A stretch of 64,000 bases of DNA from Podocnemis expansa. Taxonomy: Eukaryota > Chordata > Testudines > Podocnemididae. A program made the position numbers and the translations under genes. This document shows, one piece after another, positions 11,076 to 22,974 of this stretch. Position 1 is the stretch's first letter. Each line of letters starts with the position of its first letter. The stretch lies in NCBI GenBank assembly GCA_007922195.1, contig ML681995.1, forward strand, positions 15,668,689-15,732,688, read 5' to 3'. The notes below the pieces were generated by a model, which was not told where the DNA came from, did not search any database, and worked only from the letters and a program-made list of their open reading frames with translations.

Positions 11076-13317
11076 CATATGTTTATAGTGACCATAATAA
11101 ATTATTAGAAGTAGCTGCATTTTTAATATCACTTGATATACAAGTTTGACCCCTGTCAGCTATAGGGTATGTCAAAAAAAATTAAAATAGATGCCTTATG
11201 TGGTTGTCTTTCAAAACTTTTGATGATGATGTAGTAGTCCGCATAAAGGAAAATGTTGGGAACAACTGTTATACAATTTTGTATGTCTAACTTCATTTTT
11301 GAAATGTTCTCATTCTAACACACTAGCTATTATCTCTTTTTTGTGTATGCAGGACTTAGACTAGAGTATTATAAAGGGTTAAAAACTACTATTTCCTTAG
11401 CTATTACTATGCACATGAGACCATTTCATAATCTCATTCCATAATAGGTCTGCTAAACCTCTTAGCACACCCAGTGTGAGCTAGAGGGTAAGTCATCAGT
11501 TGTCTAAATCAGTTTCCCTCCATTTACTTCGCCAGTGGATCTGGGCCTTCATGCACTCTGGTTCACACCAGCTGAAGATCTGCCGCTGATGTTTCCATGA
11601 AGCTTTAATAGATTCAGTCTGATATAAATGCTTGACATGTATGGTCTGTTAATCTCTCTCTTGCCAACCTCATTCCTGAGTGCTTTAATAATTGGGACCT
11701 ACACAGTCTATCTGGAATGTATTTGCTACTTAACTACTTGACTCTTGCAGGTACTGTACATAGAGGGAGCTCATTATATACTATAGATCTTGGTATTCTA
11801 TTAACTTCAGTGCAATAGTAACAATATGGTGGCAGCAGAGAAGTGCAGTCAGGAACAGACTGCAAAAAGTTCACCTTTGATAATTTTAGGTTTTGTTATC
11901 AAATTACCCTCAGGATATATGGGGTAGATTTTCAAAGGAGTGACAGAGAATGATGTCCCACTTTAATAACAGTCATAGGTCAAATCCTAGCATAGCATCT
12001 TGAAATCAGAAGAATGTGAAAATTATCATATAACTATTTTTATAGATCCGGTTGAATTAATTATTAATCAATCTTTTTTCCTTTGTCAGCTCTTCATAAT
12101 TCTTGGATGAGGTTTAAAAACTGACTTCACATTACAACATATTTGCTTTAACTATTCATAATATGTATCATGTATTTGGTCCCCTACGTGTAGTGGTATT
12201 GTGTTAACCTTCCAATCATGGTGCAAATTTAGGAAAACAACAAATAATGTTTGAGGCACAACCAATAATGATTAACAAAATTAGTGCAATTTGTTGTTTT
12301 GTGTGTGGATGCCCTTGTTAATACTAGTAGTATGGACAGTCTTTTCCCCAGGCACTTGCATAAAAGATCCCCCTTCATGCACAAATGTTTGTGTGATGAA
12401 GAAAAGAGCCCACATACAGTTAAAAAAAATGGAATTTAAATGAACAAGCACTTGTTGGAAGTATTCAGCAAGCTCTATTATTTGATAATTATGAGTGACA
12501 TAACTACTTATTTGATACTAACAGATGTGACATGGCTAATATCTGTGGCAACACAAACCATTGTTAGATTGTCTGGAATAAGTGATCTAATTAATACTCT
12601 TTAAACTTTATAATAGCAAAAGAACATTTAAATTCTCTGGATGGTCACATACCTTAGGTGTGTGGAATGACAAACCAAATTTAGGAAGTTCTGTGAGTCA
12701 CTTGTATAGATTTCAGTTTTCAATATTTCTTCCACTTGACAGAGCAAAACAGAACTCATTTGCTCAGTTTTCCTAGATATTAGAGCATCTCTATATATAC
12801 TGCATATGTCAGTGTCTATGTGTATTTAATTTGACACAAGTTTTGCCAATAGCTTATCTAGGTTGGGCACTGTTATTTCAAGAACACATCACCAAGCTAA
12901 GTATATGAATTTATGTATATCGATATAATTGAATAGGACTAATCCCATAATTAAAGTTAAATTTGTGCTTTGTTAGATTAGGGTTTTAAAGCATAAAATC
13001 TGGATGCAAAAACATAGCACATACAATTGTTGGAAACTTTTGGGAGATTTAAAAGCAGAAATAGCTGTAGATTAGTATTTTCGGCGTCATCCATTTGGTA
13101 AACTGGATGAGTTTATTTTATCAATTTAGTTTTACAAAATAATCTCAACATGGAAAAAATATAGAGGTTATAGTATTAGATTAGGGCTGGGGCTGCTGAT
13201 CTGCATTGTTTTTTAACAAGAATAAGTAGCACTGGTGCAGTACATCTACATTCAAAGGGTATTTGCACAAAAATAGCTAAACTGATGTGGAAAAATCTCT
13301 CATAGCTAAATTCTTTG
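11076..13317. other. No gene or repeat recognised
   Basis: About 2.2 kb of AT-rich, apparently unique sequence. I see no coding block or repeat end. Confidence 0.45.
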
Positions 13318-14900
13318 GGCTATGTCTACGCTAGCAAATTAGTCCAGACTAAACAAGTTTAGCCTGGACTAATTTAGCCTGTGCCTACACTAGCTGTTGT
13401 AGCAGGCCCAGCTCTCAATGCTCCGTGGTTAGGAAGTGGCTTATGAGTGCATCTCTTATGATGACTGCTCAATGCTGGGCTCGCTGAGTCTAGGGCACAG
13501 CTTTGAGCTGCTTTGACCACCCAGTGAGGTGTTCAGCTTTGGCATCCCAGAAGTGGGGGACATTTTCCCCCCACAGTTCACAGAGGTTGTGAATCACGCA
13601 GCAGGTGCTGACAATCTCTGGGATGGTGCACTTGGCGAGATGCAGGCACATCAGGAGGGCTCCGCACCGTGCCTTGAGCCATCCAAAGGCACACTCCATG
13701 ACCTGGTGGCACCTGTTCAGCCTTCAGTTGAAGAACTCTCTGCTGGCATCCAGGTTGGCAATGTAGGGCTTCGTGAGCCACAGGAGCAAGGGATTGCCAG
13801 CATCTCCCCTGATGGGCACCTGTACGTCGCTGAGGGTGATGGTGTGTGGGGGGAAGAAGGTGCCTGCCTGCATGCACCAGTACAGAGCAGAGTCCCTGAG
13901 GACATGGGAATTGTGACCCCTCCCCAGACATCCCACATAAATATTCATGAAGAGCCCTCGATGGTCCATGAGGGCCTGCAGGCCCATGGAGTGGTAGCCT
14001 TTGTGGTTTCTGTACTCCCTGGTCTGGTCTTTTGGAGCTTGGACAGGGATGTGGGTCCCATCCAAAATGCCCACACAGTTGGGGAAGCTGAGTGTGGCAA
14101 GGCCATCAAGGGTGTCCTGCAGGTTGCCTGGGGTGATGACCTGGGCTAGCAGGACTCAGTTGATGGCCTTGCTGACCTGCAGGAGGGCAGTCACCACAGT
14201 GGTCCTGCCAACACCAAAGTGGTGCGCAAGGGACTGGTAGGACTCTGGGGTTGCCATCTTCCAGATAGCAAGGGCCACTTGCTTGTCCACAGGCAGGGCG
14301 TGTCTTAATTGTGTGTCCTTGCACTGCAGAGAAAAGGTAATGGTAAGCTTGAGGAAGGTCTGCTGGCTCATACTAAAGTTTTGGAGCCACTGGTTGTCAC
14401 CCTAGGTGGTGATGACGATGTGTTCCCACCAATCCCTGCTGTTTTCCTATGTGCAGAAGTGATGGGGCATGGAGGGCAGTGTCATGAGTGCAGCAGCTTG
14501 CAAGGCCAGCATGGTGGTGGTGGTACTGTATGCCTCTGTGCTGTCGGGGTCCAGAAAGAGCATGTTCTGGCCAGCTGTTGGGCACCTCTCTAGCCATGAC
14601 CTCCTCGTTCTGCCTCTTGCCAGCCACCATGGGCACAGGGCTTAAGTCACTTTTTCTTTTTATGGGATTGGCTGGGTGAATGGGCCCTTCTCAGATATGA
14701 TGTTGGTACACTTCCTAGAATGGCCATCTCCTAAGCTGAACCAGGAAGTAAGTGCCTGCATGGATATGCTAGTTCAACTTAGGCTTCTGGCGGGGACATG
14801 GTAATTTGAACTAAGTTAGTTCAGATTAAGCAAAATTTGCTCAGGCTAATTAATTCAAACTAACTAATTCAAACTAGCATTTTTAGGTGTAGATATAGGC
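13318..14900 (-). mobile_element. PIF/Harbinger DNA transposon with transposase
   Basis: A 1,583-nt element. The left end GGCTATGTCTACGCTAGC is mirrored at the right end, where the complement reads GCCTATATCTACACC. Sub-terminal sequence (TTAGTCCAGACTAAACAAG) is nearly the same as in the MITE at 34310-34764, and both right ends read TTAGGTGTAGA followed by YATA. The single gene is on the minus strand. I could not confirm the 3-nt target duplication (flanks TTG and AAG). It has no room for the Myb-like second gene of many Harbinger elements. Confidence 0.85.
13490..14371 (-). pseudogene. HARBI1-like transposase, two in-frame stops
   Basis: A DDE-superfamily nuclease that would excise and insert the element. 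Read from 14371 down to 13490, all segments are in one frame. The N-terminal part has a helix-turn-helix-like block (SYQSLAHHFGVGRTTV, around 14250). Next come the DDE-domain blocks ILDGTHIPV, YRNHKGYHSMGLQALMDHRG, LQAGTFFP-like QAGTFFPPH, IRGDAGNPLL and ECAFGWLKARC. Catalytic residues are present: D at 14060-14062, D at 13802-13804 and E at 13694-13696, with 35 residues between the last two. Breaks are TGA at 14156-14158 and TGA at 13724-13726; both could have come from CGA or similar codons by CpG decay. The N-terminal region upstream of 14371 continues with further frame loss to about 14450. It ends at TAG 13490-13492. The plus-strand 206-codon ORF over it is a shadow. Confidence 0.88.
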
Positions 14901-16741
14901 AAGAAGCCTTATCCTTTTCTCCCCAACTGGATAGTCATATATCAAAGATAGATTCAGTGAGGGATCAAAAGGAATGTTCCCATTGGCACTCTTCAGTAAT
15001 ATTTTTTGGGAAACATACTAACATGACCACAAGGCAATTAATAACTGAAGTTAAAGTGAATAATTATCAGACCACAGTAGACTGCCTTTTAATCTTCTTT
15101 TTCAGCTTATTAAATATAAAATTTATCAGTAGAACACTGGAATTTGATGACCTTTGTTACTTCTTTCTTTTGCTGTTTCTGTTGCCAGACTGTTACTGCA
15201 GTCAAGGAAAGAAGCAGCTCTAATAAGCAAGTGTCTTATAAAGAGCTGACAGAGAAGATTTTGTCACAGCTTTGCACTTGCTGATCCCTGTTGGTTTTTC
15301 TTCTCACTACCCGATACTGCTCTCCAAAAGAAGACAGCTGTTTATACTAAACTAAAGGACCCTTTTTCTATCATGTTGCAATGAAGGTTTCTGAGTTTTA
15401 AATTCTTATTAGTATGCACATTCACTTGGCAATGTAATTATAGTGTATGCGGAGGTGACAAAGTCAAGTTGAAAACTGTTTGATTTGTTTACTGAAATGT
15501 TTTTACTATGAAGAAGAAACTCCTTAAGTCTCTTTTCTAAGGCTGCCCTTGATCTGAAAGAGAAAAGAATACAAGTGCCAGCTAGAAAGTTACCAGAATC
15601 ATAGAAAAATGAAGTAATGAAGAACATTTTTTTCTGAAGCACCTAAGTCTCATTTTCAAAACAAATTGTAAGTATTTAGCCTGTATCATTGACTTTTTTC
15701 TCCAGTTAGACTTAGACTTCTAGACACCCTTTTTAAAAACCTACTGGGCACTTAGATACCTCTTTTTGTGCCTAAACATCTCTAAAAATCTGGCTCTTCT
15801 AAGCACTTAAATCCATTTGATTTAATCTTGGTTACTGTCTCTCTCATTTTCCCTTTATAAAGCAGAACTCTGCACAAAAAAATGTCAAAATAACTTTATG
15901 AAATTAAGAAAAACAAATGAACAATCACCAATGTATGTAGTTATATTTCCTGTTCCCTTATCTATCTTTTTGCTTTTTCCTGAACAAAAACTGTTATTTC
16001 ACTCAGCTATAAACTTACTTTCACCAGTCCAAACCATAAATAAGACAATTCTGAAGGAATTATAGCTTGCATTATTTTCCATGGGAAAAAATATTTCCAA
16101 GCAGTTACACAGTAATGTCAGTACTATGTGCAATAAATAGAAACATCCATCTCCACGTACATTATATTGATGGAACTGTTTGCTTTTACCCTTAGCAGTA
16201 CAGGTACAAAATTTCAATCAAAAACACACCTTCAGCACTACATCCCCTTTCCTCTGGTTTTAAATATACCTTCTGACTACTTGAAGGGCTTGAAGGGGGA
16301 GTTCAGTTTCCCTTGCCCATTCAGTTAGGTGCTTCTTGGCAAAGAATGTCAAATGTATCAGTTAATTTTACCTTTGTTTTTTTTTTTTTTAACATCAGGA
16401 AATATCGTTTGGGAGTTTGGTGGATCTGCTCATATTTTGTAGGATATGAAAGGCATGAGAAGACTAGGACACATTCAGTTCCATTGAATGCTACTAATTC
16501 ATCAACGAATGCATTTCTCATTTGATGTGGTTTGTCATGTTTAAACTTACAGCCTTTATTTTTCATTCAAAGCCCTTTGTTCTCACATTTGAGGGTAAAT
16601 AGGAACACAAACTTTGTTGGAGGCCTCATTTTTATTTCCATTAAGGCCTCTTTTAACCACTTTGCCAATGAAAAACAGCCTAAGGCTGGGCATGCATTTT
16701 AAAACCTTTATCAGTAAAACTATTCAAATTAAAACAAACAA
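14901..16741. other. No gene or repeat recognised
   Basis: AT-rich sequence. A pyrimidine tract with CAG near 15189 looks like a splice acceptor but has no supporting coding frame. Confidence 0.4.
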
Positions 16742-16840
16742 GGAGTTCTGCCGCAGTAAAAGACTAATAAATTTATTTATCACATGAACTTTCATGGGAA
16801 AAAATCCCACTTTATCAGAGGCTTTGAAGATCAATTAATT
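16742..16840 (-). mobile_element. Penelope-like element tail fragment
   Basis: AAAGACTAATAAATTTATTT and ATGAACTTTCATGGGA followed by TCCCACTTTATCAGAGGC match the PLE tail in minus orientation, diverged from the 28.9-kb copy. A terminal-like CACGGCTGCCCCTTTGGAAC appears separately at about 17275-17294. Confidence 0.7.
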
Positions 16841-19009
16841 TGAAGATCAATGAAACTATTCAAAGTAAGGGAGTGATAAACCTTTTGAAAGTGGATGCAG
16901 TTGTGCAGGTACAAAAGTTCCTTATAGTGCACTTTTCTTCCCCAATGGGAATACTATACCAATATAAGAGCGCTTATATTGGTATAAATTCATTAATATG
17001 ACTTGGGGGTTGTACTGCTTTGACTTTACCACTGTAAGGTTATAAAACTTCTAATTTGCTATGTGCATGTGTGCATGATATGAAGTGTACCATGTGATAA
17101 GCCATTGTGATGTCTCACCTCTGACATCGCAATGGCCTAGGAGTCTTGGGCATGGCACAGATATATTACTGTAGCTGCATACCTCATTGTAATTCATAAA
17201 AGCAAAATGGCCAAGTATTTGAAAATTGGACAGTAATAGACAATGAAACCTGGGAATAGTTCACTCTGGTGACACGGCTGCCCCTTTGGAACCTGTCAAA
17301 ATTATAAAGCTCTCAGGTATGCTTCCTCTGTTTGCAATATTTCACGCTGACTCTTCTGGCAACTGTATGTGGTGCTCACTTGGGGAAGAAACCATGAAAC
17401 TCTGAAAGTTTACATGAAGGATACAAACTAAAAGAAAAAGTTTTAGCTGACCATAGAACTTTTGCAAAAAATGTTGTAATTAAAGAGCTGTTAATTGATT
17501 AAAATAAATCAGTATTTCATAAATTGCCTTTTGATTTTCTCCCATCATTTTTGATGGGTTACAGCTAGTATGAAGTCTTTAATGCACCTGAGAATAAAGC
17601 CCTTTCACTCTACTATACACAGCATATAAAATATTCAGAAAATCTCTGTAAGCCAAACAGTCCTTAATTTCAGTCTCTTTTCGTACAGAAATCTCTCTGT
17701 ACCTCTAATAATAATTTTCTAAAATCCTTTTTATTTCTAATGTCATTGTGTATCTAGGAGCAGTAATTCACGGCATAGATTGGAACAGAAATAACATGCC
17801 TTGCCTTCTGCCCCTACAGCCACACAAGTGGGAACAGAGTTTAGCTATCATATAAATATCAGCATATAAATCTCAAGGCTGAAATACAGTTGGATTTGTT
17901 GCAGTGTGTGTGCAAGAGAGAAACTGGCCATGTTTGAAAAGTTCAGATTCGGATCCAAACACCCCTCTAGCCCTCGCATTTTCCAAGAATATTTGGATCA
18001 ATGGGGTTTGGTTTGTATCCTGATCTGACCCTGGATGAGCTGCTTTGATCCAGGCACTTAGTTCCATTTTAGAGTTATCTGGGAATAACACTGAGGTTAA
18101 TGGACAGGGGAAAGTATTTACAGGTGCCTGTATTTCTCCACCACTTGTAGGTACAATTGTTTGATAATAAATGAGACAGAAGAGGAATGTTTTTTTCCAA
18201 TCAGAGTTTCAAACAAAATGCTTTGATACTGATGTGATGAAAGGCTGAACACAATTGCAAGACATGGACATGTAATGATGAAAGGATTCAGTACTTGGCA
18301 GAAAATTGAGAACTCAGATGTAATGGCTTATCAAGCGGAGTGCTTCACCCAGAGTGTAACTGGATTAATGCTGGTATTTCCAAAAGCTTGCATGGGCATA
18401 AGGCACCTCTTATATGCTCCAAATGGGACTCGAGATAGGCCTGCATCCTCTGTGGATTTGCAGGACACTGTGTTAGTTGCAGTCAGGTGCTTGGAGAAGG
18501 TGGGTCCAAGCTTTGGTTAAGGGAGCTGCTTAATAATGATTTTTCAAAGTACTCAGATTCCAATATGCATGGCAGCCACATGCATCTGATTTAATCTTGT
18601 CAGTGGGATAGCTCAGACATCATCATAGATTAAGGAATTTAGGCAGCAGGCATGGTTTAATCCCAATGCACACTCACCTAAGAAATCTGCCTTCCTTCCT
18701 CCAACAGACAGGTAGTCCAAAATTTCAAAGAGACACCAGTAGACTGAGAACTTTTGGAATAGCCCTGATTCCTTAGCAGTTTTTGGCCACTGATTGGTGC
18801 AGCTGAACTATGGATGACCCCTATGGGAAGTCAAGGACAAACAAAGGTTTTGACATCCAAGGTGATTTGGGGCTTAGCACTTCTTTAGTGACTGCACACC
18901 CAGACTTGCCTTTGTTCGCACTTAAGTCCACCGGTGCTGAATTCTCCCTTAGTTTGCCTCCTGTTTAGCTTGTAAATGAGGCTGCTAGTAGTATTGGTAT
19001 TATAAAGGA
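16841..19009. other. No gene recognised
   Basis: Apart from a possible PLE terminus at about 17275-17294, nothing could be identified. Confidence 0.4.
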
Positions 19010-19170
19010 AGACTGTCCCAGAGTTAAGGCTGGGATTTGGGAGACCTGGGTTCAGTTCTAGACTTCAACATGGGTTTCTTCACTGTACCACAGTTCCAGA
19101 TCTGTAAAAAGGGATAATGGCTCTGCCCACCTCAAAGGGCCATAGTGAGAATAAATACACTAATGCTTGT
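19010..19170 (+). mobile_element. MIR/CORE-SINE
   Basis: GGGAGACCTGGGTTCAGTTC, then ATCTGTAAAAAGGGATAATG and AGTGAGAATAAATAC follow the order of an MIR: tRNA-derived head, core, AAAATGGGGATAA-type tail. Old, diverged copy. Confidence 0.65.
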
Positions 19171-19661
19171 GATGTGCTTATACTACGGTAATTAGAAATT
19201 TGGTAATGAGAGATTAACTTGTCTAAGATGCTTTTAGAAATGGATGGTCCTTAATGAGGCTTTCCATTTTTATTATACAAGTATCATTTTGAGGACTGCT
19301 TTGCTGTAGTAGCTTCTTCTGTGCTGTATATTTCTTTCCTGACCCTTCTCCAACAGTAGCTGATTAAGCAACATTAGTGTTTCTTGGATCTTTGCAGGTT
19401 CTCCCCAGTGCTCACCATGCAGACATCACCTACCTGCTTGTTAAGTGGTTGAACCCTGGAGTTGCACAGGGACACTTTTTGTAGCAGCAAAGTGGGATGT
19501 AACTGCTCTATTTTGAAAATTGTGGCAGCTGAAAACACAGCTACAGTCAAAACACACAGACAGGTTGTGTGCCCAGAGTTAGGGGCCAAACATGAAAAAG
19601 TTGTGCACACCTCCTCTCTGCTTGCAAACTTCCCTGGAGCCTCCAAACTGAAGGCACTTCT
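19171..19661. other. No gene recognised
   Basis: Unique-looking sequence up to the hAT MITE. The plus-strand 163-codon ORF starting at 19462 runs from here through the MITE and is not considered a gene. Confidence 0.4.
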
Positions 19662-19669
19662 GTTTCTGC

Positions 19670-19848
19670 CACTATTCCCTCTGACCTGTGCATGTGTGGG
19701 CACGCACACAGTTTGTGAAAACTGTGCAGACAACAAAGTAAAGCATGCAGAAAAAACCAAAAAACAAAACCCAGTGCTAATATTAGTGCACACAAAGAAT
19801 TTATTTTTTTGGGCACACAAAGCCTACAAAAAATTAGAGGGAACATTG
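19670..19848. mobile_element. hAT-type MITE, TTCCCTCT ends
   Basis: A 179-nt element. The left end CACTATTCCCTCTGA pairs with the right end TTAGAGGGAACATTG (12 of 15 positions as inverted repeat). Flanking 8-mers GTTTCTGC (19662-19669) and GCTCCTGC (19849-19856) match at 6 of 8 positions, as expected of an old hAT duplication. Confidence 0.65.
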
Positions 19849-19977
19849 GCTCCTGCTGCACATCCAAGGGACCCCATCCATGCAACCATATCAAAATCAA
19901 AGAATTACACTGGCTTCAAAAAGAAAAAAACGGAGGTTTTCAAAACTCCCTGAAAGATTTGATTTCCCGACTGATGC

Positions 19978-20597
19978 TGTAACAGGCTGGCAGCACTCCC
20001 CTCTGGACAGACACCTTCTGGTGTTGTTTTGGGGACTAGCTCAAATGGACAGTCTGTTCTCTGTCACACTGTAGATGTCCACGGGTGGGCCTCCTCAGGT
20101 TTGTCTGGACCCACCCTGTCGTCTTCTGGTCTCAGGTTTCCAGCCAAGCAAAAACCTTTGTTATCCTTGTTCCAGGGGATGTAACAGTCCTGACTACGTT
20201 ACACACATCAGTGGCTGCTGCAGTGCACCACCACCACCACTATACTGGTGGTCTGGGAGGGGTGGGGAGGGACCCTGTCCCTACAAGCAGCAACCTGCTT
20301 TGCCTTGTCCCTCAAGTCTGTGCCAGTCTTCCCTTGGTCTGCTTTCCTCCAGCCCCCAGTACCTCTACTGCCACTATATCAGGTCCTTGGTTTTACTCAG
20401 TCCTGGAAGTCGGCCATTGCTCTGTCTGGGGTCCCACCTGTCTGGCCCCTTCAAGCTCCTGAGAAGTACTACCTTGTGCTGTCTGGCATCTCCCTCTTAT
20501 ATTAGGCCTGAGGTCTGATTAGCTGTTCTGCAGTTCCCTCTGATAGGCTGCCCTTTTAGCTCCATCCTGGTCAGTGAGGGGCAGATGCCCCATCACA
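19978..20597 (-). mobile_element. Solo LTR with perfect 5-bp target duplication
   Basis: A 620-nt unit that on the minus strand begins TGTGATGGGGCATCTGCCCC and ends GCCTGTTACA, the TG...CA ends of an LTR. It is flanked on both sides by GATGC (19973-19977 and 20598-20602), a perfect 5-bp duplication. A TATA box lies on the minus strand at about 20495-20505. No primer-binding site or gag/pol flanks it, so this is a solo LTR left by recombination. Its start resembles the LTR at 51366 (TGTGAGGGGGCAGACCC), suggesting related families; Gypsy-like or endogenous retroviral origin cannot be separated here. Confidence 0.88.
20495..20505 (-). promoter_or_regulatory. TATA box of the solo LTR
   Basis: On the minus strand the LTR reads CTAATATAAGAGGGA about 90-100 nt into the LTR, which fits a U3 promoter. 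Confidence 0.6.
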
Positions 20598-20602
20598 GAT
20601 GC

Positions 20603-22501
20603 CCATTAATTGTAATGGGAATTTGGTCCCAAATCCTCACAAGTAACTTTGAAAATCACCTACTAGGTGTAAAAGTGTCACAATTGCAGGCCCCATCTTA
20701 AAAGAAATGGCAACTACCAAGTGACCGAGTGCTGTCCAAGTAGGGAAGGTCTATAACAACTCTTGTCCCTTTGGCTCTGGTAAATTTTAATTCACACTAT
20801 AAATATTTGCTGGTTCACATTAGAGAGTAGTAAATTATGCAAATACTAATTGTCTTCAGCCTAAAGTCAGGAGGGACTGAGTTGTTAAAATATCAAGGTT
20901 TTCAGTCTGGAGTGCACAAAGACTATTTTAGAAGTTGTGTGTATGGCTCTCCTCTGTTATGCCTCTAGAGACCACAGGAAACTACATCTCAGTCACTGAA
21001 TTTACACCAGTATACGAGAAAAGGATCAGACCCATAACCCTTATAAATAACCACTCTCTGCATGCCAAATTAAGGACCTTATTATTTCACTGAGCAAAAT
21101 CTGAAGGGGGTATACTTCCTACATTCTAGCACACTAGACTGGGATCTTAACTGTCTCAAATCCAGGCTGCGATAAATTAGCCCCAGAAAAAGTAGAGGAG
21201 AGAAGTGCAGTGAGATTGGCCTTTATGCAAATGTATAGGAATAAGTGAGGGTCTTCACAGCCTTCTTCTGTCCTTCTGTTGCAACTTGCATGCCCAATGC
21301 AGATATCTGTTACAACTGTAGTCTTTGTACTGATGGGGGTGCATGTACTAGTTCTCTTCTCGTATGGATGGGGACAAAAGCAAGTCTGTGTGCTACCCTT
21401 CTTTCTTACTAGCATATGAGGCAGGCTGAGCAAATAAAGGCATTAGTGGAAGCAGGATGCTCTATCCTCTTGGGTGTTGCACTTTTTACAGAAGGACTAG
21501 GTTGTTCCTCCTTTAGATGCATTGGTCCTGAATCTCCACTGCTGAGTGTAGTCTCATCAGAGCAGAGGTGGGTATAAAATGATACTAATCTAAGATGGTA
21601 ACAACTTGTGCACCATTTGCACTGGTGTAAATGGCTGCACAAAATTCAGGGGAACAGAGAATCTGGTCCACTGTCCAGCCTTGTTCCACACACAGGTGTT
21701 TTAGCCACATGCTGCTTCTAGCACAAGACAGTTCTTTTTAGGGCACCATCCAGTCCTAAATAGGTTGGGGGCAGTCAATGAGATGTAGCTGCAGTCAGCT
21801 GACCAAGGAAACAGTATTCCTTCTATTTTTCTCTAATTAATGGTATAAGGTGACAGTGGGATCATTCAGTTCCAACCAATGTGCTGTTGTGATCTTGCTG
21901 CCATCTGGGCTATTAAGTACAGTACTTAAGTAAGTACACTGCAAATCAGTGATCTACTTTGATAGCAGCAGCAGCAGAAGGCATCTATTATGTTGGCCTC
22001 ACCTGGGGAAGGTCTAAAACTTCCTTTGCGACAGTCACAATCAGTGTTTGAGCCCCCATCTTAAATCACACCCAAGGAAACTCTAAATACTTCTTGAGAT
22101 TGCAAGCCACACAGTATTTTGCACAAAATACAGAGAGAAGCTTTTCCATTAGAGAACATCAAAATATTGATTTAGCAGTTTCAGATTGTATCTTTGCTGC
22201 AGTAAAAATCTCAGCTAAAACATGTGGCTCTCTTGGTTTTGAGTTATTTTTACTGGATTTATAGCACTGGAGATTGAACTCTTCTATTTTGAACCCCTTT
22301 TGCTGCAAAACACAGATAATTCATGCTGTCAGGTTACACACATTGCTGAGTAATGTGTCTCACCCTTGAGTCACAGGGGACAACCTATGGACTGAGAGGA
22401 TAATGTGGTCCTACCACTCATATATCCTTGGGTTGTCTTCAGGGTCAGCAGCTGGCATGTAGAGATCTGGAATACTAGGCCTGTTGTACTATACCTTAAC
22501 T
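20603..22501. other. No gene or repeat recognised
   Basis: Unique-looking sequence. No supportable feature. Confidence 0.4.
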
Positions 22502-22974
22502 CAGTGGTTCCCAGCTTTTTCAGTAACACGACACACTTCAGTAGGACAAACAATTCCACAGCACACCCACTTTTTTTCAGCTGAATTAATTGGTCGTAAA
22601 TGTCACATTTCTTACATTTTCTATGATTACAAGCTTACTATAACGGTTTACAATATAGTATATTCAACAAGTTAAAGAAGGATCAAATGCAGTAATGTTT
22701 CAAACCTACCAGAAAAAAACCACATCATCTCACTTTGGCTCTTCGACCACCTGCATTTAGAATAGTCATGTTTTAGAATTGACTGATATCTCGCTTTTAA
22801 TTTGATTAATTTTCATGAGTTTTATGAGCTGTAATTTAGATTGGATAGAATATTGTTTAAGATGAAACAGTGTTTCACAATGAATTTCATTACCTTTGTA
22901 CAAAATTTCACAGAACAGTTAGACAGTTCTCACAGCACACTAGTGTGCCTCGGCATACTGGTTGAAAACCAGTG
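22502..22974. mobile_element. hAT (Charlie/Buster-like) non-autonomous element
   Basis: A 473-nt element beginning CAGTGGTTCCCAGC and ending GGTTGAAAACCAGTG. Just inside, ACACGACACACTTCAG pairs loosely with TGTGCCTCGGCATACTG. Flanks CCTTAACT (22494-22501) and CCTTAATC (22975-22982) match at 6 of 8. The interior is AT-rich and non-coding. Confidence 0.75.

Noticed and set aside
13529..14149. 206-codon plus-strand ORF
   Set aside because: It is the complement of the Harbinger transposase, whose minus-strand frame shows clear DDE-domain blocks.
15160..15230. Possible exon after a pyrimidine tract and CAG
   Set aside because: No conserved coding frame, no donor partner and no homology recognised.
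19462..19953. 163-codon plus-strand ORF
   Set aside because: It spans unique DNA and the whole hAT MITE at 19670-19848, with no recognisable motif.
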